A stretch of 64,000 nucleotides of DNA from Providencia rustigianii DSM 4541 (GTDB taxonomy: Bacteria > Pseudomonadota > Gammaproteobacteria > Enterobacterales > Enterobacteriaceae), in contig NZ_GG703817.1 of assembly GCF_000156395.1 (NCBI RefSeq), positions 629,409 through 693,408 of the forward strand, read 5' to 3'. Positions 37,834-48,877 of this stretch are shown piece after piece. Below the pieces are notes generated by a model that was not told where the DNA came from, searched no databases, and saw nothing but the letters and a program-made list of their open reading frames with translations. The first letter of the stretch is position 1, and every line of letters starts with the position of its first letter. The translations under genes and the position numbers were made by a program.

Positions 37834-38883
37834 CTAGCCTTGAGATGACTGATATTTTGCAGGGATTGATGATTTTACCGCCCCTTCAAATACTGGCTGT
37901 GGCTGGGTAATTTTAAATGGTTCAATTGGTTTTAACTTCGGATATTGACGATTTGAGTCAATATTCTGGTCACGGTTAACCCGTACAGGTATCCCTGAAC
38001 GTCTCGCTAGCTCTTGCTCCACCAGCGCTTTATCAATGCCTTCATTTGCTAGGAATGCTTTTAAATCATCCGGTAGCTTAATAGGCATCGTTTGAGGGTC
38101 ATCCGTTTCTTTACGTGATAATGGCTGATGGACTTCAATATAGTAACTACCATCGGCTTCTTTTGAGTATTTAACCGGCTGGTCAATTACCTGCACTCGT
38201 GTTCCTTTCGGTACTGATTTAAATAATGCTTCGATATCATGTGGACGTAAACGAATGCAACCCGAACTAACTCGCATGCCAATCCCGAAATCTGCGTTAG
38301 TTCCATGGATCAAATACTCCCCTTTACCATAGGAAAGGCGTAAAGCATACAGCCCCATTGGGTTTTCAGGGCCAGCTGGAACTACCGCCGGTAAAGTGAT
38401 CCCTTGTTTAGCATAATGTTTACGTATATTTGTGGTTGGTGTCCATGTTGGATCTTTAATCAGCTGGCTAATTGACGTGACCATTTCTGGAGTATCACGA
38501 CCTAACTGACCAATCCCTATAGGATAAACAATGACTTTCTTACTGTTTGCTGGGAAATAATACAAACGCAATTCGGCTAAATTAATAACAACCCCAGTTC
38601 TTGGTGTAGATGGTAATAACATTTGTGAAGGGATAATCAGTTCTTTGCCCGCCTCAGGCAAATAAGGGTCAGTACCTGGATTCGCTTCTAGCATCGCAAG
38701 TAAACCAATTTCATGCTCACTCGCTATTGCTTCTAAAGGGCGACCATCATTAGGCACTACGTATGTGGCATTCTCCCCAATTAAGCGCGTATTATTATCT
38801 GGCAATAAATATTCTTTGGACTGTGCAGGTGTCAGCACTGCGCTCATGACAAACAAACTCACCGCCGTCAAAACTTTTTTCAT
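37834..38883 (-). CDS. ldtE: L,D-transpeptidase LdtE (YnhG)
   Basis: Periplasmic L,D-transpeptidase forming 3-3 (DAP-DAP) peptidoglycan cross-links. It has 349 residues from ATG 38883 (GGAGTAGGT upstream). Signal peptide MKKVLTAVSLFVMSAVL; a LysM module at ~41-88 (PLEAIASEHEIGLLAMLEAN); a YkuD domain at ~97-235 with catalytic His193 (LIHGTNADFGIG) and Cys209 (SSGCIRL). Location between lpp and sufE is the same as E. coli ynhG. LdtA/B/C, which attach Lpp, share the fold, so a role in Lpp anchoring cannot be excluded. Confidence 0.93.
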   Translation of the reverse strand: MKKVLTAVSLFVMSAVLTPAQSKEYLLPDNNTRLIGENATYVVPNDGRPLEAIASEHEIGLLAMLEANPGTDPYLPEAGKELIIPSQMLLPSTPRTGVVINLAELRLYYFPANSKKVIVYPIGIGQLGRDTPEMVTSISQLIKDPTWTPTTNIRKHYAKQGITLPAVVPAGPENPMGLYALRLSYGKGEYLIHGTNADFGIGMRVSSGCIRLRPHDIEALFKSVPKGTRVQVIDQPVKYSKEADGSYYIEVHQPLSRKETDDPQTMPIKLPDDLKAFLANEGIDKALVEQELARRSGIPVRVNRDQNIDSNRQYPKLKPIEPFKITQPQPVFEGAVKSSIPAKYQSSQG

Positions 38884-39084
38884 ACCTACTCCAAGGAAAA
38901 TAAGGTTATTACAAATATTCAAACAATATCGCTCATAATAGCAACTATCTTGATAGTCTTTAATACTTAATAAATATTTAAATAAATTAATAGCTCATTA
39001 TTTAATAATCACATAAAGATTTAAATTTAATTTATCTAATAAATACAGTGCGTTAGTTTTTAAAAATCAAGAATGGAAATATAT

Positions 39085-39117
39085 GAAAAGTGTGGGAAAT
39101 TCATATAATTTCCCACA
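39085..39117 (-). terminator. Terminator at the end of the suf operon
   Basis: TGTGGGAAATT (39091-39101) pairs with AATTTCCCACA (39107-39117). On the minus strand it is followed by CTTTTC, directly after the sufE stop. Confidence 0.8.
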
Positions 39118-39122
39118 TTTAA

Positions 39123-39539
39123 TTAGAGAAGTTCGTTGGCTCTAGCTAAAATTGACTTGATCATCCCGTTGAGACCTTGGGTACGAGATGGAGTAAGATG
39201 TTGCTCCAATTCTAATTTTTGGAAAAAGCCTTTTACATCAATTGCAAGAATTTGCTCAGGCGTCTTTCCTTGAAATAAAATGATAACGATCGCTACTAGC
39301 CCCTTAACAATTGCAGCATCGCTGTCACCCGCTAGCAAAATTTGGCCATCGTCCTGTTTTTGCATATCAATCCAGACTTGACTCTGGCAACCTGCAATTA
39401 AGTTAGCATCAACTCTTTGGTCGAGTGATAACTCCGGTAATCGACCACCTAGTTCAATCATATATAAGTAGCGTTCTTCCCAATCCTGACAGCGTTCAAA
39501 ATTGCGTAAAAGTTTCGCTTCATCGGGTAATGCTGACAT
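39123..39539 (-). CDS. sufE: SufE, sulfur acceptor for SufS
   Basis: Takes persulfide sulfur from SufS at C51 (ANLIAGCQSQVW) and hands it to SufBCD. It has 138 residues as in E. coli. It is the last gene of sufABCDSE, 33 nt after sufS. Confidence 0.97.
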   Translation of the reverse strand: MSALPDEAKLLRNFERCQDWEERYLYMIELGGRLPELSLDQRVDANLIAGCQSQVWIDMQKQDDGQILLAGDSDAAIVKGLVAIVIILFQGKTPEQILAIDVKGFFQKLELEQHLTPSRTQGLNGMIKSILARANELL

Positions 39540-39572
39540 ACATCTTCCTTTGAAATACCGTAAATTAAATCG

Positions 39573-40811
39573 TTAACCTAATAATTTTTTTATACGTAAT
39601 AGCGCATTATACAATGCTTCGATATCATGCTTTTGTGTATAAACCCCCACCGATGCACGACACATAGCAGGGACATTATAGCGTTCCATAAGCGGCATAG
39701 CACAATGATGTCCGGTACGAATAGCGATGCCATATCTGTCTAAAAATGCGCCAATATCATAAGCATGATGTTCACCCAAATTGAACGCTATCACGCCCTC
39801 ACGCTGATTATTTCCATATAAACGTAGTGAAGGAACCTGTTGAAGCAATTCGGATGCATACTCAATAATCTGTTTTTCATGGGCAAATGCATTGGCAAGG
39901 CCAAGCTGATTAAGGTAATCGAACGCAGCACCTAACCCAATAATACCACTAATATTCGGTGTTCCAGCCTCGAATCTCCATGGGATATCCGCAAACGTAA
40001 TACCGGTAGTGAAACTGACCTGCCGGATCATTGCTCCGCCCCCTTCCCACGGTGGCATTTTTTCTAGTCGTGATTTTTTACCATATAAGATACCAATTCC
40101 CGTCGGGCCATACAGTTTGTGCCCCGAAAACACATAAAAATCACAGTCCAAAGCTTGTACATCGACTATTTGGTGCATAGCACCTTGAGCGCCATCCACT
40201 AAAATAGCTAAATCACCCTCTTTCTCTATGGCAATACTGCGTGCTTGTTGGATGATTTTTTTTACTGGATTTACCGTTCCTAGCACATTAGAAATGTGGG
40301 TAAAACTGAGTAATTTAGTGCGCTGGTCAATCAATGTATCTAATTGAGAAAGATCTAAGCTCCCATCATCCAAGATAGGTAACACTCGGATTTCACAACC
40401 AATCTCTTCTGCCAACATGAACCATGGAACAATATTGGCATGGTGCTCCATTTCGGTAATAACAATGTTATCACCGTCATTAATAAACTGTCGTCCAAAG
40501 CTATTAGCAACTAAGTTGATGCCTTCCGTAGTCCCTTTGACGAAAATAATTTCATCTTGAGACTTTGCATGAAGAAAATCCGCTGCTTTTTGGCGAACCT
40601 CTTCCATCAAGGTCGTCGCATTCGCACTAAGAGTATGAACGCCACGATGCACGGCAGCATAGTGATGGAGTGTAAATTGGCTTTCACATTCAACCACTAG
40701 TTGTGGCTTCTGAACACTTGCAGCACTATCCAAATATACTAATGGATGCCCGTTCACCGATTGTGCTAAGGCAGGAAAATCCTGCCTTACTGTTTCAACA
40801 TCAAAAGCCAT
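39573..40811 (-). CDS. sufS: Cysteine desulfurase SufS
   Basis: PLP-dependent cysteine desulfurase/selenocysteine lyase supplying sulfur for Fe-S assembly under iron limitation and oxidative stress. It has 412 residues (406 in E. coli). The PLP Lys is K232 ([13 protein letters not shown]), the catalytic Cys is C370 ([12 protein letters not shown]), and [11 protein letters not shown] binds the cofactor region. It follows sufD by 4 nt. The small insertion relative to E. coli lies around residues 190-203 ([10 protein letters not shown]). Confidence 0.97.
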   Translation of the reverse strand: MAFDVETVRQDFPALAQSVNGHPLVYLDSAASVQKPQLVVECESQFTLHHYAAVHRGVHTLSANATTLMEEVRQKAADFLHAKSQDEIIFVKGTTEGINLVANSFGRQFINDGDNIVITEMEHHANIVPWFMLAEEIGCEIRVLPILDDGSLDLSQLDTLIDQRTKLLSFTHISNVLGTVNPVKKIIQQARSIAIEKEGDLAILVDGAQGAMHQIVDVQALDCDFYVFSGHKLYGPTGIGILYGKKSRLEKMPPWEGGGAMIRQVSFTTGITFADIPWRFEAGTPNISGIIGLGAAFDYLNQLGLANAFAHEKQIIEYASELLQQVPSLRLYGNNQREGVIAFNLGEHHAYDIGAFLDRYGIAIRTGHHCAMPLMERYNVPAMCRASVGVYTQKHDIEALYNALLRIKKLLG

Positions 40812-40815
40812 CGAT

Positions 40816-42123
40816 TTACCCCCCCGCTAAACGTTGGTGAATGTTCGCCATTACGGCCGATTTTAGCCCTGCAATATCAATAGACTCGGTTAGTTCTGCA
40901 GCGAAGGCATTGATGATCATTTGCTTTGCTGCTTGGTGACTAATTCCCCTCGAACGCAAATAGAATAACTGCTCATCATCCATTCGTCCGACCGTTGCAC
41001 CATGTCCACATTTCACGTCATCCGCGTAAATTTCCAATTGTGGCTTGGTATCTATCTCCGCTTTTTCACCCAATAACAATGTATTGTTTGTCATCTGCCC
41101 ATCAGTTTTTAGTGCATTCGGTGCGACTTTAATCATCCCATTAAATACTGTTTTACTGCTGTCCATCCCGATGACTTTATGTAATTGGCGGCTAGAACAA
41201 TAGCAAGCATTATGCTCAAGATAACTGCGGGTATCCGCTATCTCTGTTCCTTGTGGTAATACCAAACTATTGAGCTCAAACTGCGTATTCTCACCCTCAA
41301 GACGTGAACTGGTATGGTGACGTAATAAGCCTGCACCCAATAGAAAACTACTGCTTTTCACTTGGCTATCACGCCCAACAATCATGTCGTTATGCGCAAA
41401 ATGCTGAGCAGATGGATTCTCTGTAACAAGTTTGAAATGAGATAATTGAGCGTTATCTCCAATTTCTACCGTTAAACGCCCTCCCGTCAAATGAGGCTGA
41501 TTATCCAAACTCACAAAATGTTCAATGACTTCGCTCTGACTGTTATTTCCAAGGGTGAGATGATAACGATATTGGCTCATATTCGTCCCTTGAGAATTCA
41601 CACTACCACTCGAAATATTGAGTAAATAGAGAGGTTTAGAAGCCACTTTATTCGCCGCTAAATTAATTAATAACGGTTGTGGTGCCAAACATTCCGTTAG
41701 ATGAAGAAAAATTTCGCTGTTGACGGCATCTGGCAATACATCTTGGCTATCCAGCAATGTAACCTGAAATTCCCCCATATCAATGGAGCTTAATTCTGCA
41801 TTATAGCGCCCATCAACAAGAGTAATCCGGTAAGCATCTATTTCTAATGCTATATCGGCATTAGGTTTAAGTACCGACTCTGGATCACTGAAATGATACT
41901 GAGTACGTAGAACCGTTTCTAGCGGAGTATAGTGCCAATCTTCATGACGAAATTTAGGCAATCCAACATATTTTGCAATCTCCCAATGCGTTTGCGCATG
42001 TTGAGACTTTTCGCCTGAACGATGTTCAAATAGTTGAGCAAAGTTTGCCATTGCTTGCTGATTAAGCTCAGAGACTTGAGCACTTTTTACTGCTCTATCA
42101 CTGTTGGTCAATAAGCCAGCCAT
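40816..42123 (-). CDS. sufD: SufD, Fe-S scaffold complex subunit
   Basis: Partner of SufB and SufC in the SufBC2D scaffold, needed for iron acquisition. It has 435 residues. The N-terminal MAGLL, a central right-handed beta-helix (repeated hydrophobic strands such as [21 protein letters not shown]) and the conserved [27 protein letters not shown] (split) are seen; the His in CGHGATVG is the functional residue. It overlaps sufC by 26 nt, as in E. coli. Confidence 0.96.
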   Translation of the reverse strand: MAGLLTNSDRAVKSAQVSELNQQAMANFAQLFEHRSGEKSQHAQTHWEIAKYVGLPKFRHEDWHYTPLETVLRTQYHFSDPESVLKPNADIALEIDAYRITLVDGRYNAELSSIDMGEFQVTLLDSQDVLPDAVNSEIFLHLTECLAPQPLLINLAANKVASKPLYLLNISSGSVNSQGTNMSQYRYHLTLGNNSQSEVIEHFVSLDNQPHLTGGRLTVEIGDNAQLSHFKLVTENPSAQHFAHNDMIVGRDSQVKSSSFLLGAGLLRHHTSSRLEGENTQFELNSLVLPQGTEIADTRSYLEHNACYCSSRQLHKVIGMDSSKTVFNGMIKVAPNALKTDGQMTNNTLLLGEKAEIDTKPQLEIYADDVKCGHGATVGRMDDEQLFYLRSRGISHQAAKQMIINAFAAELTESIDIAGLKSAVMANIHQRLAGG

Positions 42124-42844
42124 AGCCTTGCTCCTCCAGTTTTTTCGCTAAACTGAAATCACCGGATTTGATGATTCGCCCTTGATACAGAACATGAACA
42201 AAATCTGGTTTTACATAGTCTAAAATTCGCTGATAGTGCGTCACAATAATAAATGAACGCTCTGGTGTACGTAGGGAATTCACACCATTAGAAACAATTT
42301 TTAATGCATCAATATCTAAACCTGAATCTGTTTCATCTAAAATGCATAACTTCGGCTCCAATGCAGCCATTTGTAAGATATCGTTACGTTTTTTCTCACC
42401 GCCCGAGAAGCCTACGTTGACTGAGCGTGTTAGCAAATCTTGTGGCATATCTAACAACGCAATTTTATCTTCGATAAAATCTTGAAAATCAAAACGGTCT
42501 AAAGATTCTTGCTGACGATACTCACGCACCGCATTAACCGAGGTTTGTAAGAAAAATTGGTTACTCACACCCGGAATCTCTACTGGGTATTGAAACGCCA
42601 GAAAAATCCCCTCTCCTGCGCGATCTTCAGGATCTAGCGCGAGTAAATCCTTACCATTAAATATGACTTCGCCGCTGTCAATTTCATAATCTTCACGACC
42701 TGCCAGCGTTGCTGATAATGTACTTTTTCCTGAACCGTTAGGTCCCATAATCGCGTGAACTTCACCAGGTTTAATTTCCAGCGATAACCCTTTTAATATT
42801 TCATTACCTTCTACACTGACGTGTAAATCTTTAATGCTTAACAT
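42098..42844 (-). CDS. sufC: SufC, ABC-type ATPase of the Suf complex
   Basis: Cytosolic ABC ATPase driving the SufBCD scaffold. It has 248 residues. Walker A is GPNGSGKST, the Q-loop lies in FLAFQYPVEIPGV, the signature is FSGGEKKRNDI, Walker B is LCILDETDSGLD, and the H-loop is IIVTHYQRIL. There are no membrane partners; the complex is soluble. Confidence 0.98.
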   Translation of the reverse strand: MLSIKDLHVSVEGNEILKGLSLEIKPGEVHAIMGPNGSGKSTLSATLAGREDYEIDSGEVIFNGKDLLALDPEDRAGEGIFLAFQYPVEIPGVSNQFFLQTSVNAVREYRQQESLDRFDFQDFIEDKIALLDMPQDLLTRSVNVGFSGGEKKRNDILQMAALEPKLCILDETDSGLDIDALKIVSNGVNSLRTPERSFIIVTHYQRILDYVKPDFVHVLYQGRIIKSGDFSLAKKLEEQGYGWLIDQQ

Positions 42845-42888
42845 ATCAACATGCCTTTAGCGCTAGTGCGCAACTAAACTTGTTAGGA

Positions 42889-44388
42889 TCAGCCCACACT
42901 GTGTTCTAAGCTGATAGCCAATAATTTTTGTGCCTCAACGGCAAACTCTAATGGTAGTTCTGAGAAAACATCTTTACAGAATCCATTAACGATCATAGAG
43001 ATAGCATCATCTTCACTGATACCACGCTGCAAGCAGTAAAACAGCTGATCTTCACCAATACGTGAAGTCGTCGCTTCATGCTCTAAGTGCGCCGTATTAT
43101 TTTTAACTTCCACATATGGGAAAGTATGTGCACCACACTGTGTGCCAATTAGCATTGAGTCACATTGCGTGAAGTTACGAGCGTTATGTGCACTTGGCAG
43201 AATTTTGACTAACCCGCGATAGCTATTCTGGCTTTTACCCGCAGATATTCCTTTCGAAATAATGGTTGAGCGCGTATTTTTGCCAATGTGGATCATTTTA
43301 GTTCCAGTATCCGCTTGCTGATTACCGTTTGTCAGTGCTACAGAGAAAAATTCTCCCACAGAGTTATCCCCTTTGAGGATCACGCTTGGGTATTTCCATG
43401 TAATTGCTGAGCCAGTCTCTGATTGTGTCCACGACATTTTCGAGTTTTCACCTTCACAGAGCGCACGCTTAGTCACAAAGTTTAAAATTCCACCAGCTTC
43501 ACTGTCTCCACCTGAGAACCAGTTTTGTACCGTGGAATACTTAACTTCTGCATCTTTATGAATAATGACTTCGACTACCGCAGCATGTAGCTGATAGCTA
43601 TCTCGAACTGGTGCTGAACAACCTTCGATATAACTGACATAACTGCCTTCATCCGCAATTAAGATCGTACGCTCGAATTGTCCGGTTTTCGCCGCATTTA
43701 TACGAAAATAGGTCGATAACTCCATTGGGCAACGAACCCCTTTGGGGATATAGACAAAGGTGCCATCAGAAGCCACAGCCGCATTTAATGCAGCAAAGAA
43801 ATTGTCATGGCTGGAGACTACACTACCCAAGTATTTTTGAACTAATTCTGGATATTCATGGATAGCTTCACCAAATGAGCAGAAAATAATCCCATGTTTT
43901 GCTAAATCACCACGATAAGTCGTCGAAACAGAAACGGAGTCAAAAATAGCATCCACAGCAACAGCACTACCTTCACGAACAGGCACACCTAGCTGCTTAA
44001 ATGCATCTTCCACTTCCGCAGTTAAATAATTATTTTCTTCAACTGCACCGGTAGTTTGTGTTGCACCTGACTGTGAGCCACAAGTATCATCACACGCACC
44101 ACAAGACGGAGCTGAATAATAGCTATAATCTTGATAATCAAGGTTTGGATAATTTGCTTTTAGCCAATGAGGCTCTTCCATACCCTTCCAGTGATTAAAG
44201 GCATCAAGGCGAAATTGAAGCATCCATTCTGGTTCATTACGTTTTGCGGAAATAGCGCGAACCACATCTTCATTTAAACCTTTCGCCATTTCATCGGTTG
44301 CGACTTGGGTAAAAAAGCCTTCTTTATAGCGCTTTTCATCAAGCCAGCTTTGAACTTCTTCGCCAACTTCTACATTGCTCTGAGACAT
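42889..44388 (-). CDS. sufB: SufB, Fe-S scaffold protein
   Basis: Main scaffold on which clusters are built. It has 499 residues (495 in E. coli). [17 protein letters not shown] contains the N-terminal Cys-rich patch. The core beta-helix and the C-terminal [21 protein letters not shown] carry the conserved functional cysteines, and [19 protein letters not shown] is the SufB/D signature. It starts 16 nt after the sufA stop. Confidence 0.97.
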   Translation of the reverse strand: MSQSNVEVGEEVQSWLDEKRYKEGFFTQVATDEMAKGLNEDVVRAISAKRNEPEWMLQFRLDAFNHWKGMEEPHWLKANYPNLDYQDYSYYSAPSCGACDDTCGSQSGATQTTGAVEENNYLTAEVEDAFKQLGVPVREGSAVAVDAIFDSVSVSTTYRGDLAKHGIIFCSFGEAIHEYPELVQKYLGSVVSSHDNFFAALNAAVASDGTFVYIPKGVRCPMELSTYFRINAAKTGQFERTILIADEGSYVSYIEGCSAPVRDSYQLHAAVVEVIIHKDAEVKYSTVQNWFSGGDSEAGGILNFVTKRALCEGENSKMSWTQSETGSAITWKYPSVILKGDNSVGEFFSVALTNGNQQADTGTKMIHIGKNTRSTIISKGISAGKSQNSYRGLVKILPSAHNARNFTQCDSMLIGTQCGAHTFPYVEVKNNTAHLEHEATTSRIGEDQLFYCLQRGISEDDAISMIVNGFCKDVFSELPLEFAVEAQKLLAISLEHSVG

Positions 44389-44404
44389 AATCTAGCTTCA
44401 CAAG

Positions 44405-44773
44405 TTAAACGCCAAAGCTTTCACCACACCCACAGGCATGTTGAGCTTTCGGGTTATTGAATTTAAAAATGTGATTCAGCCCTTCTTGGACATAATCCAC
44501 CACTGTGCCATCAATAAATGGCATTGCTTGTTTCGGTACATACAGATGTGCGCCATCCAACTCAAATAATAAGTGGTCATCCGTAGGGTTTTCTATCATT
44601 TCGAACACATAGCCAAATCCCGCACATCCTGACTGTTTTACGCCAAGGGATAGTCCTTTACTGTTTGGAGTTTGTACCATTAATTTTTTAATTTGTTTTG
44701 CCGCACTAGGCGTCAGGCTAACTCCCTGCCAATGATTTTCATCGAGTGAAAACGTCTCTACACCGCCAGTCAT
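44405..44773 (-). CDS. sufA: SufA, A-type Fe-S carrier
   Basis: A-type carrier that receives clusters from SufBCD and delivers them to apoproteins. It has 122 residues, the same as E. coli, from ATG 44773 with GAGGTCAAA upstream; the 31 additional upstream codons run through the Fur-box region and are rejected. Cluster ligands are C50 (GVKQSGCAGFGY), C114 and C116 (HACGCGESFGV). It is first in the operon. Confidence 0.96.
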   Translation of the reverse strand: MTGGVETFSLDENHWQGVSLTPSAAKQIKKLMVQTPNSKGLSLGVKQSGCAGFGYVFEMIENPTDDHLLFELDGAHLYVPKQAMPFIDGTVVDYVQEGLNHIFKFNNPKAQHACGCGESFGV

Positions 44774-45153
44774 TTTGACCTCACTTTTTTCATGGTTTTT
44801 CAGCCTGTTATCGGAGATTTCTTCTATATATGACATGGTAATGATAACCCATATGACTTCAACCATTTGTTTTAAGAGGTTATAGCGATTGATCGTAATT
44901 TTTCATCCAACTTTCCGCCGAATAGATATCTAACCAATTAATAATTAAGGAATAGATTTAAAATATCACAATATTTTTTATGTATTAAATAGTACATAAA
45001 AATAACACAAATTAATAATCGGTCATGCTGTATGACACTGAATTGATTTAAAACGAATTAATTAAATAGATAGGTTCTAATGAATTGATATAAAAGATGA
45101 ATATTGTCAATAGAATTTGCCCTCAACATCACGATGCTAAGGGCAAAAAATCA
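44774..45153. other. suf operon upstream region and gap to menI
   Basis: 380 bp with no gene. It contains the suf leader, a Fur-box-like element (44837-44855) and an AT-rich stretch. Near menI, an imperfect hairpin has arms TTTGCCCT (45116-45123) and AGGGCAAA (45140-45147); it probably follows the menI-ydiJ transcript. Confidence 0.4.
44837..44855. promoter_or_regulatory. Candidate Fur box of the suf operon
   Basis: GGTAATGATAACCCATATG matches 14 of 19 positions of the Fur consensus, 64 bp upstream of the sufA start. Fur represses suf in E. coli. IscR, OxyR and IHF sites are expected nearby but were not resolved. Confidence 0.55.
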
Positions 45154-45570
45154 TTACTCAAATAACACGGCAGTGGTTAAACGAGAGGTGCAACAGAGTT
45201 GTCCTTTCTCATTAAATATATCGATATTCCATACCTGTTGGCGACGACCAAGGTGGATAGGTTTACAAACCCCTTTTACAACTCCATCTCGTGCTGCACG
45301 GACATGGTTTGCATTAATTTCCAACCCGACAACACGTTGATCGCCTTCAGTACATAAATATCCCGCAATCGAGCCTAGAGACTCCGCAAGAACGACCGAA
45401 GCACCACCATGCAGTAAACCGAATGGCTGCTTGGTGCGCTGGTCAACGGGCATTGTGCCTTCCAGATAATCATCACCAAACCCAGTAATCTCAATACCTA
45501 AATGCCCTAACATGCAGTCTTTAGCCATTGCTGACATTTGTTGCAAATTAAATTGACGCTTCCAAATCAT
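45154..45570 (-). CDS. menI: 1,4-dihydroxy-2-naphthoyl-CoA hydrolase MenI (YdiI)
   Basis: Hot-dog-fold thioesterase of the menaquinone pathway. It has 138 residues (136 in E. coli). The motif QPFGLLHGGASVVLAESLGS carries the catalytic Glu and the HGG active-site loop; GLEINANHVRAARDG is the second strand-helix element. Its ATG overlaps the ydiJ stop (ATGA), so it is translationally coupled to the upstream oxidase gene. Confidence 0.93.
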   Translation of the reverse strand: MIWKRQFNLQQMSAMAKDCMLGHLGIEITGFGDDYLEGTMPVDQRTKQPFGLLHGGASVVLAESLGSIAGYLCTEGDQRVVGLEINANHVRAARDGVVKGVCKPIHLGRRQQVWNIDIFNEKGQLCCTSRLTTAVLFE

Positions 45571-48500
45571 GAAACAATCTCCAGTAGTGCTTGAATTGGA
45601 TGTTTTATTGTCGTTTTTTCCATACGTTTTACTTGGCTACGACAAGAGTATCCAGAACTTAAGCAACGTTCTAGGGGTAATTTTTCTATTGCCGGCTTCC
45701 ACGATAGATTATAGATACCTTTTGAGTTTTCGAGATTAACCACTTCATGCCCATAAGTGCCTGCCATTCCACAGCAACCTACACTCACGTTAGTCAATTT
45801 TTGTCCGAACCGAGCGAATAATGCAGTCCATTGATTTGCACTATTTGGTAACGCGGTAGATTCTGTACAATGGCCAAACAGATACCAAGGTTGCTCATTG
45901 TCAAATTTGCTATCACGATGTTCTGGCAGGCTTATTAGCCATTCATGAGCTAACATCACCGTAAACTGGCACTGTTCTGCGCCTAAAATTTCATGATATT
46001 CGTCGCGGTAACACAATACGAGTGCGGGATCGACACCGACCATCGGCAATTGCAGTTTTGCAACTCGATTCAGAAAATCCGTCGTTTTGCGGGCTGTTTT
46101 TGCGAAGCGGTTTAAAAAACCTTTAATATGTTGCGCTTTACCATTCGGAGAAAATGGGAGTAATACCGGTTTAAAACCCAATTTTTCGATCAACCGAACA
46201 AAATCTACCACAACTTTTGCATCGTAATAGCTCGTAAATGGATCCTGAACCACAAGCACATATTGTTCGCGAGCAGATGCAGGCATTCCTTCTAGCTGCT
46301 CAAGCGTGACGGTGGTTGCAGCATGACCGGATAATTCCTGTTTCAACGTGGGTTGAGAAAACAGTGGCAAATCCACCATTCCAATCGTGTGTTCACTTAA
46401 TTTTTGCACGAGAGGCTGACGAAGGAAAAAGTTAAATATCCCCGGTGCTCTAGACATAAACGGTGCGCTCATTTCAACATTTGCCACAACGTGGTCACGC
46501 ATTGGACGCAAATAACGGCTGTGATATAACGCTAAAAATTTTGCTCTAAATGATGGCACATCAATTTTAATTGGGCACTGGGTTGAGCAAGCTTTACACG
46601 CTAAGCAGCCTGACATTGACTCTTTCACTTCGTGAGAAAAATCGTAGTCACCCTTTTTTGCTCGCCAAGAGTTACGGGTTTTTTCGATCAATCCTCGCAG
46701 TGAAGGCGAATCATCTTTTACTCCCCGTTCAATCTGGTCAGGCGTTACCCCCTGCTCAGCTAATAAACGCAACCATTCGCGAACTAACGTTGCTCGTCCT
46801 TTAGGGGAATGGATGCGCTGACGAGTTATTTTCATCGATGGGCACATCTGACTTTTCACATCGAAGTTAAAGCATAAGCCATTCCCATTACAGTCCATAG
46901 CGCCACGGAACTCTTGGCGTATTTGAAGCGGAATTTGTCGATCAAATGTCCCACGCTTAACGGCATCAACCTGTTTCATTGGCGCATCAAGCCCTTCAGG
47001 CGGGCATATTTTCCCAGGATTTAATCGGTTATCAGGATCGAATGCTGCTTTAATTTTACGCAACTCTCCATACAACACATCGCCAAAAAATTCAGGGCTG
47101 TACTGTGCTCGGAAGCCTTTACCGTGCTCCCCCCATAATAACCCACCATATTTCGCCGTAAGCACAACAATTTCATCAGAAATTTGCTTCATCAATATTT
47201 CTTGTTGTGGGTCACACATATCTAATGCTGGACGAACGTGTAACACCCCCGCATCAACGTGACCAAACATACCGTAGCTCAGTTTATGGTGATCAAGAAG
47301 CGCTCTAAATTCTGCAATATAGTCCGCTAAATGTTCAGGTGGAACGCAGGTATCTTCAACAAATGGAATTGGTTTTGCAGCGCCTTTACTATTTCCTAAT
47401 AATCCCACCGCTTTTTTACGCATATTATAGATACGCGTAATATCTTCGAGGTCATGGCAAATTTGATAGCCAATGATGCCGGCTTGGTTACTGGACATCA
47501 ATTCATCGATACGTAAGCATAAATGATCCGTGAGCTGATTAATTTCAGCTTCATCATCACCACTAAATTCGACAATATTAAGCCCTAGCATCTCTTTATC
47601 AGGGACGTCAGTGATAAGTGATTTGACTGAATGCCAAACAATATCTTCTTTCGCTAGATTAAGAACCTTTGAATCCACCGTTTCTACTGATAGCGCTTTC
47701 GCTTGTACCATGAATGGGGCATTACGTAAGGCAGATTCAAAAGAGTCATATTTTACATTCACTAAACGACGTACTTTTGGTATTGGTGTAATATCCAATG
47801 TCGCTTCAGTGATAAAAGCTAAGGAGCCCTCAGAGCCTGTTAATATCCGTGTTAGATCAAACTGACTTAGGTCATCATTGAAAACGTGGCGTAAATCATA
47901 ACCCGTTAAAAATCGATTGAGTTTTGGAAATTTTTCTTCGATTAAAGGGCGTTGCTCTAAACAACGTTCTAAAACAGTTTTATAAATCCGTCCTTCAACA
48001 GAATCCTCTGACGCAATCGTTTGGGCGAGTTCGATCGGCATAGCCCGAGTCTCAAGGCAAGCCCCCCCTAAAACCATGGCTTTAACACCCAGCACATGGT
48101 CTGAAGTCTTACCATAAACTAATGAGCCTTGCCCCGATGCATCCGTATTGATCATTCCACCTAGCGTCGCACGGTTACTCGTCGACAATTCTGGGGAGAA
48201 AAAATAACCATACGGTTTGAGGTATTGGTTTAACTGGTCTTTTATCACACCCGCTTCGACTTTAACCCACCCTTGCTCCAGATTAATGTCTAAAATTCGA
48301 TTCATATAGCGGGACATATCCACCACAATCCCTTCTGTTAGAGATTGCCCATTCGTGCCCGTACCGCCACCGCGAGGTGTAAAACTCAACTCACGATATT
48401 TTTCCTGCCCGGCTACACGCGTGATGATTTGTACATCAGCACTCGAACGCGGAAAAATAACGGCTTGTGGTAATAATTGGTAGATACTGTTATCGGTAGC

Positions 48501-48623
48501 CATGGACAAGCGTTCGGCATAACTGGTTCCGTTATCACCGGTGAAACCTTGCTCTTGCAATTCATGCAAAAATTGTATGGCTAATTGACTGAGATGTGGT
48601 GCTTCAGATATACGCGGGATCAT
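45567..48623 (-). CDS. ydiJ: YdiJ, FAD-linked dehydrogenase with Fe-S C-terminal domain
   Basis: Large flavoprotein of 1018 residues, the same length as E. coli YdiJ, reported to act as a D-2-hydroxyglutarate dehydrogenase. The order is an FAD-binding PCMH domain (~45-275, FTPRGGGTGTNGQSL), an FAD-oxidase C-terminal domain to ~560 (ending DPDNRLNPGKICPP), and a ferredoxin-like 4Fe-4S segment (CLACKACSTQCPIKIDVPSF). The C-terminal CCG-type domain has GCCGMAGTYGHE. It is co-transcribed with menI. Confidence 0.93.
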   Translation of the reverse strand: MIPRISEAPHLSQLAIQFLHELQEQGFTGDNGTSYAERLSMATDNSIYQLLPQAVIFPRSSADVQIITRVAGQEKYRELSFTPRGGGTGTNGQSLTEGIVVDMSRYMNRILDINLEQGWVKVEAGVIKDQLNQYLKPYGYFFSPELSTSNRATLGGMINTDASGQGSLVYGKTSDHVLGVKAMVLGGACLETRAMPIELAQTIASEDSVEGRIYKTVLERCLEQRPLIEEKFPKLNRFLTGYDLRHVFNDDLSQFDLTRILTGSEGSLAFITEATLDITPIPKVRRLVNVKYDSFESALRNAPFMVQAKALSVETVDSKVLNLAKEDIVWHSVKSLITDVPDKEMLGLNIVEFSGDDEAEINQLTDHLCLRIDELMSSNQAGIIGYQICHDLEDITRIYNMRKKAVGLLGNSKGAAKPIPFVEDTCVPPEHLADYIAEFRALLDHHKLSYGMFGHVDAGVLHVRPALDMCDPQQEILMKQISDEIVVLTAKYGGLLWGEHGKGFRAQYSPEFFGDVLYGELRKIKAAFDPDNRLNPGKICPPEGLDAPMKQVDAVKRGTFDRQIPLQIRQEFRGAMDCNGNGLCFNFDVKSQMCPSMKITRQRIHSPKGRATLVREWLRLLAEQGVTPDQIERGVKDDSPSLRGLIEKTRNSWRAKKGDYDFSHEVKESMSGCLACKACSTQCPIKIDVPSFRAKFLALYHSRYLRPMRDHVVANVEMSAPFMSRAPGIFNFFLRQPLVQKLSEHTIGMVDLPLFSQPTLKQELSGHAATTVTLEQLEGMPASAREQYVLVVQDPFTSYYDAKVVVDFVRLIEKLGFKPVLLPFSPNGKAQHIKGFLNRFAKTARKTTDFLNRVAKLQLPMVGVDPALVLCYRDEYHEILGAEQCQFTVMLAHEWLISLPEHRDSKFDNEQPWYLFGHCTESTALPNSANQWTALFARFGQKLTNVSVGCCGMAGTYGHEVVNLENSKGIYNLSWKPAIEKLPLERCLSSGYSCRSQVKRMEKTTIKHPIQALLEIVS

Positions 48624-48877
48624 TATTAATCATGACTCTTGTTGTTTAGTATCGCATTTGTCGTTATGTACTATCTTTATTTTAAGTAGCACAATAGGCA
48701 CAAGGTTTGCTGAACGATGACCTAGCGCCACTGTACTGATAGTACATTTGCGGATGACATTGTCCTTAAAACCATATCACACTATTGTTTTTTTTAACCA
48801 TGAAAAATAATTACGTTATTTTCACCTGTAAAAGCAGTAAAACCACAGAATTTTCATTTGTTAAGGATTAATCATTA

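Noticed and set aside
44774..44866. 31-codon N-terminal extension of SufA
   Set aside because: It overlaps the Fur box, lacks family similarity, and an internal ATG has a good ribosome-binding site giving the normal 122-residue length.
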